From DATAEY01 sp038199035 (GTDB lineage: Bacteria > Actinomycetota > Thermoleophilia > Solirubrobacterales > Solirubrobacteraceae): DNA of 30,569 nucleotides. Shown here piece after piece: positions 18,572-25,887 of this stretch; position 1 is the first letter of the stretch; every line of letters begins with the position of its first letter. Position numbers and translations under genes: made by a program. The notes beneath the pieces were generated by a model, which saw only the letters and a list, made by a program, of their open reading frames with translations, was not told where the DNA came from and did no database searches. The stretch is from the NCBI GenBank assembly GCA_038199035.1, contig JBBPZM010000062.1:1-30569 (forward strand), read 5' to 3'.

Positions 18572-19039
18572 GTGGCCGTCCACTGCCCCGAGTGCTCGTT
18601 CGTCAACGCCGACGGGGCCAACTACTGCCAGAAGTGCGGGGCCTACCTCGGCGCCGCGGAGGCCGAGCGCGAGCCGACCACCGCCACCTACCGGGTCGGA
18701 GAGACCGGCGACATCGAGCCCGTCGACATGGAGGACGTCGTCGCCTCGGGGGCGGGGCTGGTCATCCGGGCGGGCGGGGGGCGCGTGGGAGAGACCTTTC
18801 CCCTGCGCGGCGAGCGCCTGAGCATCGGGCGCCGGCCGGAGTCCGACATCTTCCTCGATGACGTGACGGTGTCGCGCGACCACGCGCTGCTCGTGCGCCG
18901 GGGCGCGGACTACTGGCTGGACGACTGCGGCTCGCTCAACGGCACCTACGTCAACCGCCAGCGCGTCGAGTCCCACCACCTGGCCGACGGGGACGAGCTC
19001 CAGATCGGCAAGTACAAGCTCTCCTACCTGGTCCGTTAG
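18572..19039 (+). CDS. Zinc-ribbon plus FHA domain protein (GarA-like)
   Basis: 155-residue cytosolic signalling protein. Residues 5-22 form a CxxC-x10-CxxC zinc ribbon (CPEC to CQKC). A short linker with T36, T37 and T39 (EPTTATYRV) follows. Residues 63-154 are an FHA domain with all phosphothreonine-binding landmarks: G86-R87, S101/R102/H104 and N123-G124 in DCGSLNGTYVNR. The FHA part closely resembles GarA/OdhI, which inhibit 2-oxoglutarate dehydrogenase and switch when PknB/PknG phosphorylate a TT motif just before the FHA domain. The TT here may be that switch. The zinc ribbon is not found in GarA. The start is GTG at 18572 with GGAAG 6 nt upstream. The MerR gene begins at the base after its stop. 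Confidence 0.88.
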   Translation: MAVHCPECSFVNADGANYCQKCGAYLGAAEAEREPTTATYRVGETGDIEPVDMEDVVASGAGLVIRAGGGRVGETFPLRGERLSIGRRPESDIFLDDVTVSRDHALLVRRGADYWLDDCGSLNGTYVNRQRVESHHLADGDELQIGKYKLSYLVR

Positions 19040-19792
19040 ATGGCCACTCCGGCACAGATCGAGGACACGGTGAGCCTGCCCGAGGCAGAGCCCGGCACGC
19101 GCCCCAAGGGCACGACGATCGGCGCGGTGTGCAAGTCGCTGATCCAGGAGTTCCCCGACATCTCGATCTCCAAGATCCGCTATCTGGAGGACCAGAAGCT
19201 GCTGGCCCCGCGGCGCACACCCGGCGGCTACCGGCTCTACTCGGTAGGGGACGTGACCCGGCTGCGCACGATCCTGCGCCTCCAGCGCGACGAGTTCCTC
19301 CCCCTGCGCGTGATCCGCCAGGAGCTGGCGGCCGGGCGCACCGAGCCCGCGCCGGCCAGCTCGTCGGGGCGGCGCGACACGGTGCGCCGGACGACGGTCA
19401 CCTCGCGCGATCGCGGGGCGCTCTACACGCTGGACGCGGTGCTCGAGGACACCGGCGCCGAGGCGGGGCTCGTGCGCGAGCTCGAGGAGTACGGCGTGAT
19501 CCGCGGCGAGGCGCGCGGCGGCGTGCGCCACTACGACGAGACCGAGCGCGAGATCGTCCGCGCGGTCACCGAGCTCGCGCGTCACGGCGTGGCGGGGCGC
19601 AACCTACGGGTCTTTCGCACGTCGGCCGACCGCGAGGCCGCGCTCCTCCAGCAGATCCTCGCTCCCGCCCTGCGCTCGCGAAACCCCGAGCGGCGGCGGG
19701 AGGCGATCGAGACGCTGGAGAACCTGGCGGCGGTGGCCTCTCACCTCAAGCACCTGCTGCTGATCCGCGACCTGCGCAAGATCGCGGGATAG
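19040..19792 (+). CDS. MerR-family transcriptional regulator
   Basis: DNA-binding regulator of 250 residues. The MerR winged helix-turn-helix spans about residues 25-95 (TTIGAVCKSLIQEFPDISISKIRYLEDQKLL, TPGGYRLYSVGDVTRLRTILRLQ). A Ser/Thr/Arg-rich linker follows. A second helical region (residues about 130-190: YTLDAVLEDTG, VRHYDETEREIVRAVTEL) looks like a second helix-turn-helix-type module, then a helical C-terminus. No cysteine metal site is visible, so it is not a metal sensor of the classical kind. Position right after the GarA-like gene matches M. tuberculosis Rv1828, whose product is also a MerR protein. Its ATG directly abuts the upstream stop, so it is expressed with the FHA gene. 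Confidence 0.9.
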   Translation: MATPAQIEDTVSLPEAEPGTRPKGTTIGAVCKSLIQEFPDISISKIRYLEDQKLLAPRRTPGGYRLYSVGDVTRLRTILRLQRDEFLPLRVIRQELAAGRTEPAPASSSGRRDTVRRTTVTSRDRGALYTLDAVLEDTGAEAGLVRELEEYGVIRGEARGGVRHYDETEREIVRAVTELARHGVAGRNLRVFRTSADREAALLQQILAPALRSRNPERRREAIETLENLAAVASHLKHLLLIRDLRKIAG

Positions 19793-19823
19793 TGGTTCGC
19801 TCGGGCTGGTAGTGCTCCCTGCG

Positions 19824-20372
19824 ATGGCCACCGCCTCGCCCGACCTGCGATCCCGCATCCGCGACATCCCGGACTTTCCCAAGCCGGGCATCGTGTTCAA
19901 GGACATCACGCCGCTCCTCCTCGACCCACCGGCGCTGGACGCGGCGGTCGCCGGTCTCGCGGAGGAGGCGCGCGGGCTGGACGTCGACCTAGTGGTCGCG
20001 GCCGAGGCGCGGGGCTTCATCCTCGGAGCCGCGCTGGCCCGCGAGATCGGCGCGGGCTTCGTGCCGGCGCGCAAGCCGGGCCGGCTTCCGGCCGCGACGG
20101 TCAGCGCGAGCTATCTGCTCGAGTACGGCATCGACGCGCTGGAGGTGCACTCCGACGCGTTGACCCGCCCCGACGGGCGACCGGCCCGCGTCCTGATCCA
20201 CGACGACCTGCTGGCCACCGGCGGCACCGCCCGCGCCCTGTGCGACCTCGTCGAGCAGCTGGGCGGCGAGATCGCCGGCCTATCGTTCCTCGTTGAGCTG
20301 GCCTTCCTGGGCGGCCGGGAGCGCCTGAGCCCCCATCCCGTCCACGCGCTCGTGGCCTACGGTCACGAGTAG
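19824..20372 (+). CDS. apt: Adenine phosphoribosyltransferase
   Basis: Purine salvage enzyme making AMP from adenine and PRPP in the cytosol. It has the normal length of 182 residues. The N-terminal IRDIPDFPKPGIVFKDITPLL, the middle VVAAEARGFILGAALA with PARKPGRLP, and the PRPP-binding loop VLIHDDLLATGGTA (residues 123-136) are all typical. The ATG at 19824 fits the family N-terminus; an in-frame GTG at 19812 would add four residues. It follows the MerR gene by 31 bp with no clear promoter or ribosome-binding site, and precedes the SRPBCC gene by 15 bp, so the two may be co-transcribed. Confidence 0.95.
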   Translation: MATASPDLRSRIRDIPDFPKPGIVFKDITPLLLDPPALDAAVAGLAEEARGLDVDLVVAAEARGFILGAALAREIGAGFVPARKPGRLPAATVSASYLLEYGIDALEVHSDALTRPDGRPARVLIHDDLLATGGTARALCDLVEQLGGEIAGLSFLVELAFLGGRERLSPHPVHALVAYGHE

Positions 20373-20387
20373 GGCATCGCCCGAACG

Positions 20388-20825
20388 ATGCCCACGACGC
20401 GACGCCAGCGCACCGTCCAGGCGCCCGCCGGCGAGGTCTGGGGGGTGGTCGGCGACCCCCACCACCTTCCGCGCTGGTGGCCGAAGGTCAGCCGGGTCGA
20501 GAGCGTCGACCGCGACCGCTGGACCCAGGTCTTCATGACCCGCAAGGGACGCCCGGTGCGGGCCGACTTCCGCTTGGTCGCCTCCGAGCGCCCGAAGCGG
20601 CGCGAGTGGCGCCAGGAGCTGGCCGACTCGCCGTTCGAGCGCGTGCTGTCCGAGGCGGTGACCGAGGTGCGCCTGGAGCCCGAGGGCGGGGCGACCGAGG
20701 TGACGATCGAGCAGCGCCAGCGGCTGCGGGGGCTGTCGCGGCTGGGCGGGTTCATGGTCCGGCGGGCCACGCGCCGGCTCCTCGACGAGGCCCTGGAGGG
20801 CCTGGTTGTCGCCTGCGAGCGCTGA
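20388..20825 (+). CDS. SRPBCC (polyketide cyclase/START-like) family protein
   Basis: 145-residue protein with the helix-grip fold pattern. It opens with QRTVQAPAGEVWGVVGDPHHLPRWWPKVSRVE, the usual START of SRPBCC proteins, followed by alternating strands (WTQVFMTRKGRPVRADFRLV, TEVTIEQRQRLRG) and a long C-terminal helix (RRATRRLLDEALEGLVVACE). Such proteins bind hydrophobic ligands. The ligand is unknown; the neighbouring ether-lipid-type enzyme makes a lipid possible but this is only context. It lies 15 bp after apt. Its end may overlap the next gene if that gene uses TTG at 20806. Confidence 0.82.
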   Translation: MPTTRRQRTVQAPAGEVWGVVGDPHHLPRWWPKVSRVESVDRDRWTQVFMTRKGRPVRADFRLVASERPKRREWRQELADSPFERVLSEAVTEVRLEPEGGATEVTIEQRQRLRGLSRLGGFMVRRATRRLLDEALEGLVVACER

Positions 20826-20937
20826 GCGCGCGCAGGACGCGGACGAGGCCCCGGGCGCGAGCGGAGGCGGCGCACCGTCGGGCGACGGCGCGCCGCCCGC
20901 GGCGGAGGAGGCAGCCGCAGGCCGAGCCCAGCGGGAG

Positions 20938-22572
20938 ATGAAGTGGTGGGGATGGGGCGACCCAGGACGGGTCAGTCGGCTCACCGAGCCGGCGGCGCAG
21001 ATGCTGGGCGAGCAGCTCGGGCTCGACGGCCGCCTGCGGCCGTCGGTGGCGGTCGAGGAGGTGCAGCTGCCCCCTTCCCGGCTGCTCGCGGGGGCGCGCG
21101 AGCGCCTCGTCGCGGTGGTCGGCCCCGACGGGGTGCGCGAGGACCGCACGGCGCGCCTGGCCCGCGCCGCCGGCAAGAGCTACCCCGACCTCGTGCGCCA
21201 GCGCCGCGGCGAGGACATCCGGGCCCCGGACGCCGTCGTCCTGCCCGGCTCCCACGCCGACGTGCGTGCGGTGCTCGAGGCCTGCGCCGCCGAGCGGGTG
21301 GCGGTCGTCCCCTTCGGTGGCGGGACCAGCGTGGTCGGCGGGGTCGATCCGTTGCGGGGAGAGCTCGAGGCGGTGATCGCGCTGGACCTCGGGCGGCTGG
21401 ACCGGGTGATGGAGATCGACGAGCGCTCGCTGACCGCCGTGCTCGAGCCGGGCCTGCGCGGGCCCGAGGTCGAGGCCGCCCTGGCGGCGCGGGGCCTGAC
21501 GCTCGGCCACTTCCCGCAGAGCTTCGAGTACGCCTCGCTGGGCGGCTTCGTGGCCACCCGCTCGGCCGGGCAGGCGTCCACGGGCTACGGGCGCATCGAC
21601 GAGCTCGTCCTCGGGCTCCGCTGCGCCACCCCCGCCGGAGACATCGACCTCCCGCCGCTCCCGGCCAGCGCCGCCGGGCCGGCTCTGCGCGAGCTTCTCG
21701 TCGGCTCGGAGGGCACGCTCGGCGTCATCACCCAGGCCGCCCTGCGGGTGCGCCCCGCGCCGCGGGTCCGCCGCTACGAGGGTTGGTTCTTCCCCTCCTT
21801 CGGCCATGGGGCGGAGGCGCTGCGCACGCTCGAGCAGGCGGGCGCCGCGCCCGACGTCGCCCGCGTCTCCGACGAGGAGGAGACCCGCCTCTCGCTCGCC
21901 CTGGCCGGCGGCCGCGGCCTGCGCGCCCGCGCCGGCGAGCTCTACCTGCGGGCCCGACGGCGCGCCGGCGGCTGCCTGGCCATCGTCGGCTGGGAGGGAG
22001 GGCCGGAGGAGGTCTCGCGCCGGCGCGCCGGCGCGGCCCCGGTCCTGCGCCGGGCCGGCGGCGTGGCCGTCGGGCGCTCGGCCGGACGGGCATGGGAGCG
22101 CAACCGCTTCGGCGCCCCCTACCTGCGCGACGACCTGCTCGACCGCGGCGTCATGGTCGAGACGCTTGAGACCGCCGCCCAGTGGTCTGACCTGATGTCG
22201 CTGCACGAGGCGGTGGGCCGGACGCTGCGCGAGACGCTGGCCGCTCGCGGGACGCCCGCCCTGGTCGGCTGCCACATCTCGCACCTCTACCCCTCCGGGG
22301 CGTCGCTGTACTTCACGTTCATGGCCCGTCAGGAGGACGGCGCCGAGCTCGACCAGTGGCGCGCGGCCAAGCGCGCAGCTGGTGACGTCATCGTCGCCTC
22401 GGGGGGCACGATCACCCACCACCACGCGGTTGGCGCAGACCACGCGGCGTGGATGACCGCCGAGATCGGCGAGACCGGCGTAGCCGCCCTGCGCGCGCTC
22501 AAGCGCCAGCTCGACCCGGCGGGGATCATGAACCCCGGCAAGCTGCTGCCCCCCAGCGACGAGGCCTCTTAG
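20938..22572 (+). CDS. FAD-binding oxidase, alkyl-DHAP synthase-like
   Basis: 544-residue flavoprotein of the VAO family resembling alkyldihydroxyacetonephosphate synthase, which swaps the acyl group of acyl-DHAP for a fatty alcohol to form the ether bond of ether lipids. The PCMH FAD domain has PFGGGTSV (125-132). The C-terminal half has SHLYPSGASLYFTF with Y458, and H494-H496 in TITHHHAVG; the AGPS active site uses a Tyr and a His triplet with this spacing. The end DPAGIMNPGKLLPP is typical. ATG 20938 matches the MKWWGWG start of actinobacterial homologues but has GGGAG too close to it. TTG at 20806 has GGAGGG 5 nt upstream and would add 44 disordered residues. A D-lactate or glycolate dehydrogenase function is less likely because of the HHH loop. 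Confidence 0.85.
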   Translation: MKWWGWGDPGRVSRLTEPAAQMLGEQLGLDGRLRPSVAVEEVQLPPSRLLAGARERLVAVVGPDGVREDRTARLARAAGKSYPDLVRQRRGEDIRAPDAVVLPGSHADVRAVLEACAAERVAVVPFGGGTSVVGGVDPLRGELEAVIALDLGRLDRVMEIDERSLTAVLEPGLRGPEVEAALAARGLTLGHFPQSFEYASLGGFVATRSAGQASTGYGRIDELVLGLRCATPAGDIDLPPLPASAAGPALRELLVGSEGTLGVITQAALRVRPAPRVRRYEGWFFPSFGHGAEALRTLEQAGAAPDVARVSDEEETRLSLALAGGRGLRARAGELYLRARRRAGGCLAIVGWEGGPEEVSRRRAGAAPVLRRAGGVAVGRSAGRAWERNRFGAPYLRDDLLDRGVMVETLETAAQWSDLMSLHEAVGRTLRETLAARGTPALVGCHISHLYPSGASLYFTFMARQEDGAELDQWRAAKRAAGDVIVASGGTITHHHAVGADHAAWMTAEIGETGVAALRALKRQLDPAGIMNPGKLLPPSDEAS

Positions 22573-22616
22573 CCCTGGGGCGGGAGGACGTCTGCGAGGC
22601 CCGGCGCAGCGGCCTG

Positions 22617-23579
22617 CTAGCCCAGCTGAAGCTTGCCGGCGAGGACGATCTGCCCGGGCCGGCTCGGTGGCCGAGCGGTGTTGCCGGTCACCGTCTCGCG
22701 GGTGACGATGAGCTGGCGAAAGCTGCCGGCGTCGGGGGGCAGGAGTCCCTGGGTGGCGAAGCGCCCGTCCTTGCCCACGCGCTGGGGCACGAAGCCCAGG
22801 AAGCGCGATTGGCCGGGCGAGGTGTAGAGCCAAAGGGCGTAGGCGCCCGGGCTCAGGCCCTGGGCGGCGAGGATGATCGCCCGCTGCTGGCCGCGGCGAA
22901 AGACGCGGGCCAGCCCGACGGCGCGGCTGCCCCCGCTCGGCGGCGTCAGGTTGATCGAGGCCACCGGCGAGGCGGCCGAGCCCTGGGTGGTCTGGCTGGA
23001 GGTGGTGGGCGGGGTGGACGAGACGCTGCTCGTGCCCTTGGTGTCGTTGCCCCCTCCCCGGGTGAGCAGGAGGATGACCACGACGGCCACGACGATGGCG
23101 AATCCGCCCAGCAGGAGCACGCCTCCAAGACGCGAGCCCGGCCGTGCCTCGTCAGGCGGCGTGTCGTAGGCCGCCGGGCCCTCGGCCTCGTCGCCGAAGG
23201 CCCGCTCGGCGTCTCGCCGGCTCCCGCCGTCCGGGATGTCCGGCATCGCTCCGGGCGCGAGGGGCCGCAGCGCGCTGGCCACCGAGCGCGCCCAGGCACG
23301 GGCCAGCGGCGAGCGCTCGAGCGTCTCCCGCGCGGCCTCGCGCTGGCCCGAGGTCTTCTGCTGGCCGAGGAGGTAGTCGGAGACCTCGGCCTGCTCGGCG
23401 GCGCCGAGCTGCGGACCGTGCTGGGGGCCGAGCGCCTCGAGCGCGTCGTGGGCTCGCCGGCGCACGGCCGAGGGGTCGATGGCCAGCAGGTCGGCCAGCT
23501 CCTCGTAGCTGCGCCCCTGCTTGACCAGGAGCTGGACGGCGGCCCGCTGGTCGGGGGGCAGTGACTCGAGCTCGGCCAT
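22617..23579 (-). CDS. Membrane protein with sigma-region-4-like HTH and RskA-like outer domain
   Basis: 320-residue single-pass membrane protein. Residues 1-50 resemble sigma70 region 4 (LPPDQRAAVQLLVKQGRSYEELADLLAIDPSAVRRRAHDAL). A disordered, charged region follows to about residue 150. One transmembrane helix lies at 151-173. A Ser/Thr-rich linker leads to an extracytoplasmic domain (207-318) with the anti-sigma-K (RskA) C-terminal pattern: YALWLYTSPGQSRFLGFV, GRFATQGLLPPDAG, and PSRPGQIVLAGKL at the end. Ordinary anti-sigma factors have a zinc-finger or helical anti-sigma domain inside the cell; here a sigma-like DNA-binding helix takes its place. The ATG at 23579 has no ribosome-binding site; a TACGCT lies 10 nt upstream. 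It is convergent with the AGPS-like gene and divergent from the thioesterase. Confidence 0.78.
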   Translation of the reverse strand: MAELESLPPDQRAAVQLLVKQGRSYEELADLLAIDPSAVRRRAHDALEALGPQHGPQLGAAEQAEVSDYLLGQQKTSGQREAARETLERSPLARAWARSVASALRPLAPGAMPDIPDGGSRRDAERAFGDEAEGPAAYDTPPDEARPGSRLGGVLLLGGFAIVVAVVVILLLTRGGGNDTKGTSSVSSTPPTTSSQTTQGSAASPVASINLTPPSGGSRAVGLARVFRRGQQRAIILAAQGLSPGAYALWLYTSPGQSRFLGFVPQRVGKDGRFATQGLLPPDAGSFRQLIVTRETVTGNTARPPSRPGQIVLAGKLQLG

Positions 23580-23647
23580 GTCGCGCGGAAGCGTAGTGGA
23601 GCGGCCGGCAGCGGGTGGCCGGCAGCGGGCGGCCGGCAGGCGCCCTC

Positions 23648-23661
23648 TAATGTGCGGTGCG
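23648..23661 (+). promoter_or_regulatory. -10 element for a leaderless thioesterase transcript
   Basis: TAATGT at 23648-23653 matches TAnnnT and ends 8 nt before the GTG at 23662. No Shine-Dalgarno is present. This element overlaps the alternative ATG at 23650, which argues for the GTG as the true start. The opposite strand of the same 82-bp gap carries TACGCT (23590-23595), a weaker candidate for the divergent HTH gene. Confidence 0.5.
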
Positions 23662-24105
23662 GTGGCCGACCTGTCCGAGATAGCCTTCCGGGAGGGCTTC
23701 GGCCACCTCGTGGGCATAGAGCTCCAGGCGCTCGAGCACGGCGAGGTCCGCGCGCGGGTCCCCGTGCGCGACGAGCTCAAGCAGCCCGCCGGGCTGGTGG
23801 ACGGGGGCGTCTACGCCACGGTGGCCGAGGACATCTGCTCGATGGCCACGTGGCGCGCGGTCCGCGGCGACGGCCGCGGCGCCATGGGGCTGGCCAACCA
23901 CACCTCGTTCCTGCGCCCGATCACCGAGGGCCACGTCAACGCACTGGCCCGCGCCCGCCACCGGGGGCGCACGACCTGGGTGTGGGACGTCGACTTTAGC
24001 GACGACCAGGGCCGCCTATGCGCGATCTGCCGCATGACGGTGGCGGTGCGAGCGACGACCGGCGAGGCCTCGGGCCGGGCTGACGACCCCGCTCAGCCGC
24101 GGTAG
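23662..24105 (+). CDS. PaaI-type hotdog-fold thioesterase
   Basis: 147-residue cytosolic protein with the single hotdog domain of PaaI-like acyl-CoA thioesterases. The core helix region LKQPAGLVDGGVYATVAEDICSMAT corresponds to the usual HGGxxatlaD helix, with Asp where many relatives have His. GLANHTSFLRPITEGHVNALARARHRGRTTWVWDVDFSDDQGRL follows the strand order of the fold. It would release CoA from an acyl- or aryl-CoA; the substrate is not readable. GTG at 23662 is preferred on promoter evidence; ATG at 23650 would add MCGA. Its last 13 bp overlap the 3' end of the convergent nadE gene. Confidence 0.88.
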   Translation: MADLSEIAFREGFGHLVGIELQALEHGEVRARVPVRDELKQPAGLVDGGVYATVAEDICSMATWRAVRGDGRGAMGLANHTSFLRPITEGHVNALARARHRGRTTWVWDVDFSDDQGRLCAICRMTVAVRATTGEASGRADDPAQPR

Positions 24106-25832
24106 CGGTTAGTGATCGGCATCCGCCGGTCGCGTCCGAACGAGCGGGCGGTGATCTTGATCCCCGGAGGCGCCTGGCGGCGCTTGTACTCGGCGCGGTC
24201 GACGAGCGTGATCGTCCGGTCGACCGACTCGGCGTCGCCACCGGCGGCCACGAGCTGCTCGCGGTCGGCGTCGGCCTCGACGTAGGCCTGGAGGATGGGG
24301 TCGAGGGAGTCGTAGGGGGGCAGCGAGTCCTCGTCGCGCTGGTCCGGGCGCAGCTCGGCGCTGGGCGCGCGCTCGAGGATCGACGGGGGGATGGGGGGCC
24401 GGTCGCCGGCGCACGCGTTGCGGTGGCGGGCGAGGGCGTAGACCAGGGTCTTGGGGCAGTCCTTGATGACCGCGAAGCCGCCCGCGGTGTCGCCGTAGAG
24501 CGTCGAGTAGCCGACCGACATCTCGGACTTGTTGCCGGTCGTCAGCACCAGCCACCCGAACTTGTTGGACAGCGCCATCAGCAGGTTGCCGCGGATGCGG
24601 GCCTGGAGGTTCTCCTCGGTGATGTCGGCCTCGCGTCCGTCGAAGGCCGGCGCGAGCATCCGCTCGTAGGCCTCCATGGCCGGCCCGATCTCGAGCTCCA
24701 GGCACTCGACGCCCAGGTTGGCGGCCAGGGCGCGCGCGTCGCCCTGGGTGTCGGGCGAGGAGAAGGGGCTGGGCATGACCGCCACGCTCACCCGCTCCTC
24801 GCCGAGGGCGTCGACCGCCACGCAGGCCACCAGCGCCGAGTCGATGCCGCCCGAGAGGCCCAGAACGGCGTGCGAGAAGCCGTTCTTGTCGACGTAGTCG
24901 CGCAGGCCCATGGTCAGGGCGGCGTAGACCTCGGCCTCGGGACCGAGAAGCTCGGCGATCGCCGGCGGGGCGGGCTCTTCCGGTGGCCCCGGCGGCATGG
25001 GCAGCTCGGCGAGGACGTCGACGTGCGGCTCGACGCGCCGGGCGGCGGGGCGGTGACGGGCGTCGCGCAGGCGCGCCGTGGCCGAGCCCTGGGGGTTGAT
25101 GTCCGCCACCACCAGGTCCTCGGCGAACTGCCGTCCGCGGGCCACCACGGTCCCGTTGTGGTCGATGACCAGCGAGTGCCCGTCGAAGACCAGTTCGTCC
25201 TGACCGCCGACGAGGTTGCAGAAGGCCACGGCGGCCAGCGAGTCGCGCGCCCGCTGGACGAGCATGCGCTCCCGCTCGGCGCCCTTGCCGGCGTGGTAGG
25301 GGGAGGCCGAGGCGTTCACGATCACCGTCGCCCCGGCCAGGGCCTCGTCGGAGAGTGGGGGACCGGGCTCCCACACGTCCTCGCAGACGGTCAGGCCGAC
25401 GCGCACGTCACCGAGCTGCACGATCCCGCCGCGATCGCCCGACTGGAAGTAGCGCTGCTCGTCGAACACCCCGTAGTTGGGCAGGAAGACCTTGCGGTAG
25501 ATCGCCGCCACCCGGCCGCCGACGACGACGGCGGCGGCGTTGTAGACGTCCTCGGTGCGCTCGGGGAAGCCAATCACCGCGACCATGTCGCCGGCCGTCT
25601 GCGCGATGCGCTGCACGGCGGCCGCCGCGTCGCGCAGGAAGTGCTCCTTGAGCAGCAGGTCCTCGGGCGGGTAGCCGGTGACCGCCAGCTCGGGCAGGAC
25701 GACGAGCTGGGCGCCGGCTGCGCGGGCGCGGCCGAGCGCGTCGACGATGCGGCGCTCGTTGCCCGCCAGGTCCCCGACCGTGGGGTTGATCTGGGCGAGT
25801 GCGAGGCGCAGGGTGGGGGTGCCGAGGGCCAC
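24093..25832 (-). CDS. nadE: Glutamine-dependent NAD+ synthetase
   Basis: Last enzyme of NAD synthesis, amidating NaAD with ammonia from glutamine. The N-terminal nitrilase-type glutaminase has the full triad: E48 (LPELAVTGYPPEDLL), K114 (YRKVFLPNYGVFDEQRYF) and C150 (TVCEDVWEPG). The C-terminal synthetase domain has the ATP P-loop SGGIDS at 327-332, SPFSSPDTQGDA, TTGNKSEMSVGYSTLYGD and ends with ITARSFGRDRRMPITNRYRG. At 579 residues it is of the shorter fused type common in many bacteria, not the ~680-residue mycobacterial form. GTG at 25832 is the start; a -10-like GATAAT lies 6 nt upstream. It is monocistronic and convergent with the thioesterase. Confidence 0.97.
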   Translation of the reverse strand: MALGTPTLRLALAQINPTVGDLAGNERRIVDALGRARAAGAQLVVLPELAVTGYPPEDLLLKEHFLRDAAAAVQRIAQTAGDMVAVIGFPERTEDVYNAAAVVVGGRVAAIYRKVFLPNYGVFDEQRYFQSGDRGGIVQLGDVRVGLTVCEDVWEPGPPLSDEALAGATVIVNASASPYHAGKGAERERMLVQRARDSLAAVAFCNLVGGQDELVFDGHSLVIDHNGTVVARGRQFAEDLVVADINPQGSATARLRDARHRPAARRVEPHVDVLAELPMPPGPPEEPAPPAIAELLGPEAEVYAALTMGLRDYVDKNGFSHAVLGLSGGIDSALVACVAVDALGEERVSVAVMPSPFSSPDTQGDARALAANLGVECLELEIGPAMEAYERMLAPAFDGREADITEENLQARIRGNLLMALSNKFGWLVLTTGNKSEMSVGYSTLYGDTAGGFAVIKDCPKTLVYALARHRNACAGDRPPIPPSILERAPSAELRPDQRDEDSLPPYDSLDPILQAYVEADADREQLVAAGGDAESVDRTITLVDRAEYKRRQAPPGIKITARSFGRDRRMPITNRYRG

Positions 25833-25844
25833 GCGCTGATTATC
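25833..25844 (-). promoter_or_regulatory. -10 element for a leaderless nadE transcript
   Basis: On the minus strand GATAAT (25844 down to 25839) is followed by six bases and then the nadE GTG at 25832. This is a near-consensus -10 placed so that transcription would start at the start codon. No ribosome-binding site is present. Confidence 0.62.
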
Positions 25845-25887
25845 GCGGGGCGCGGGTGGCCCGGCGGCCGGCCGGCGGCCGACGGCC

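Noticed and set aside
19793..19823. Separate promoter for apt (TAGTGC before the ATG)
   Set aside because: The hexamer lacks the final T of the -10 pattern, so I could not support a promoter here.
22573..22616. Possible terminator between the convergent AGPS-like and HTH/RskA-like genes
   Set aside because: Only a short AGGCC/GGCCT pairing with a nine-base loop and no T-run could be found.
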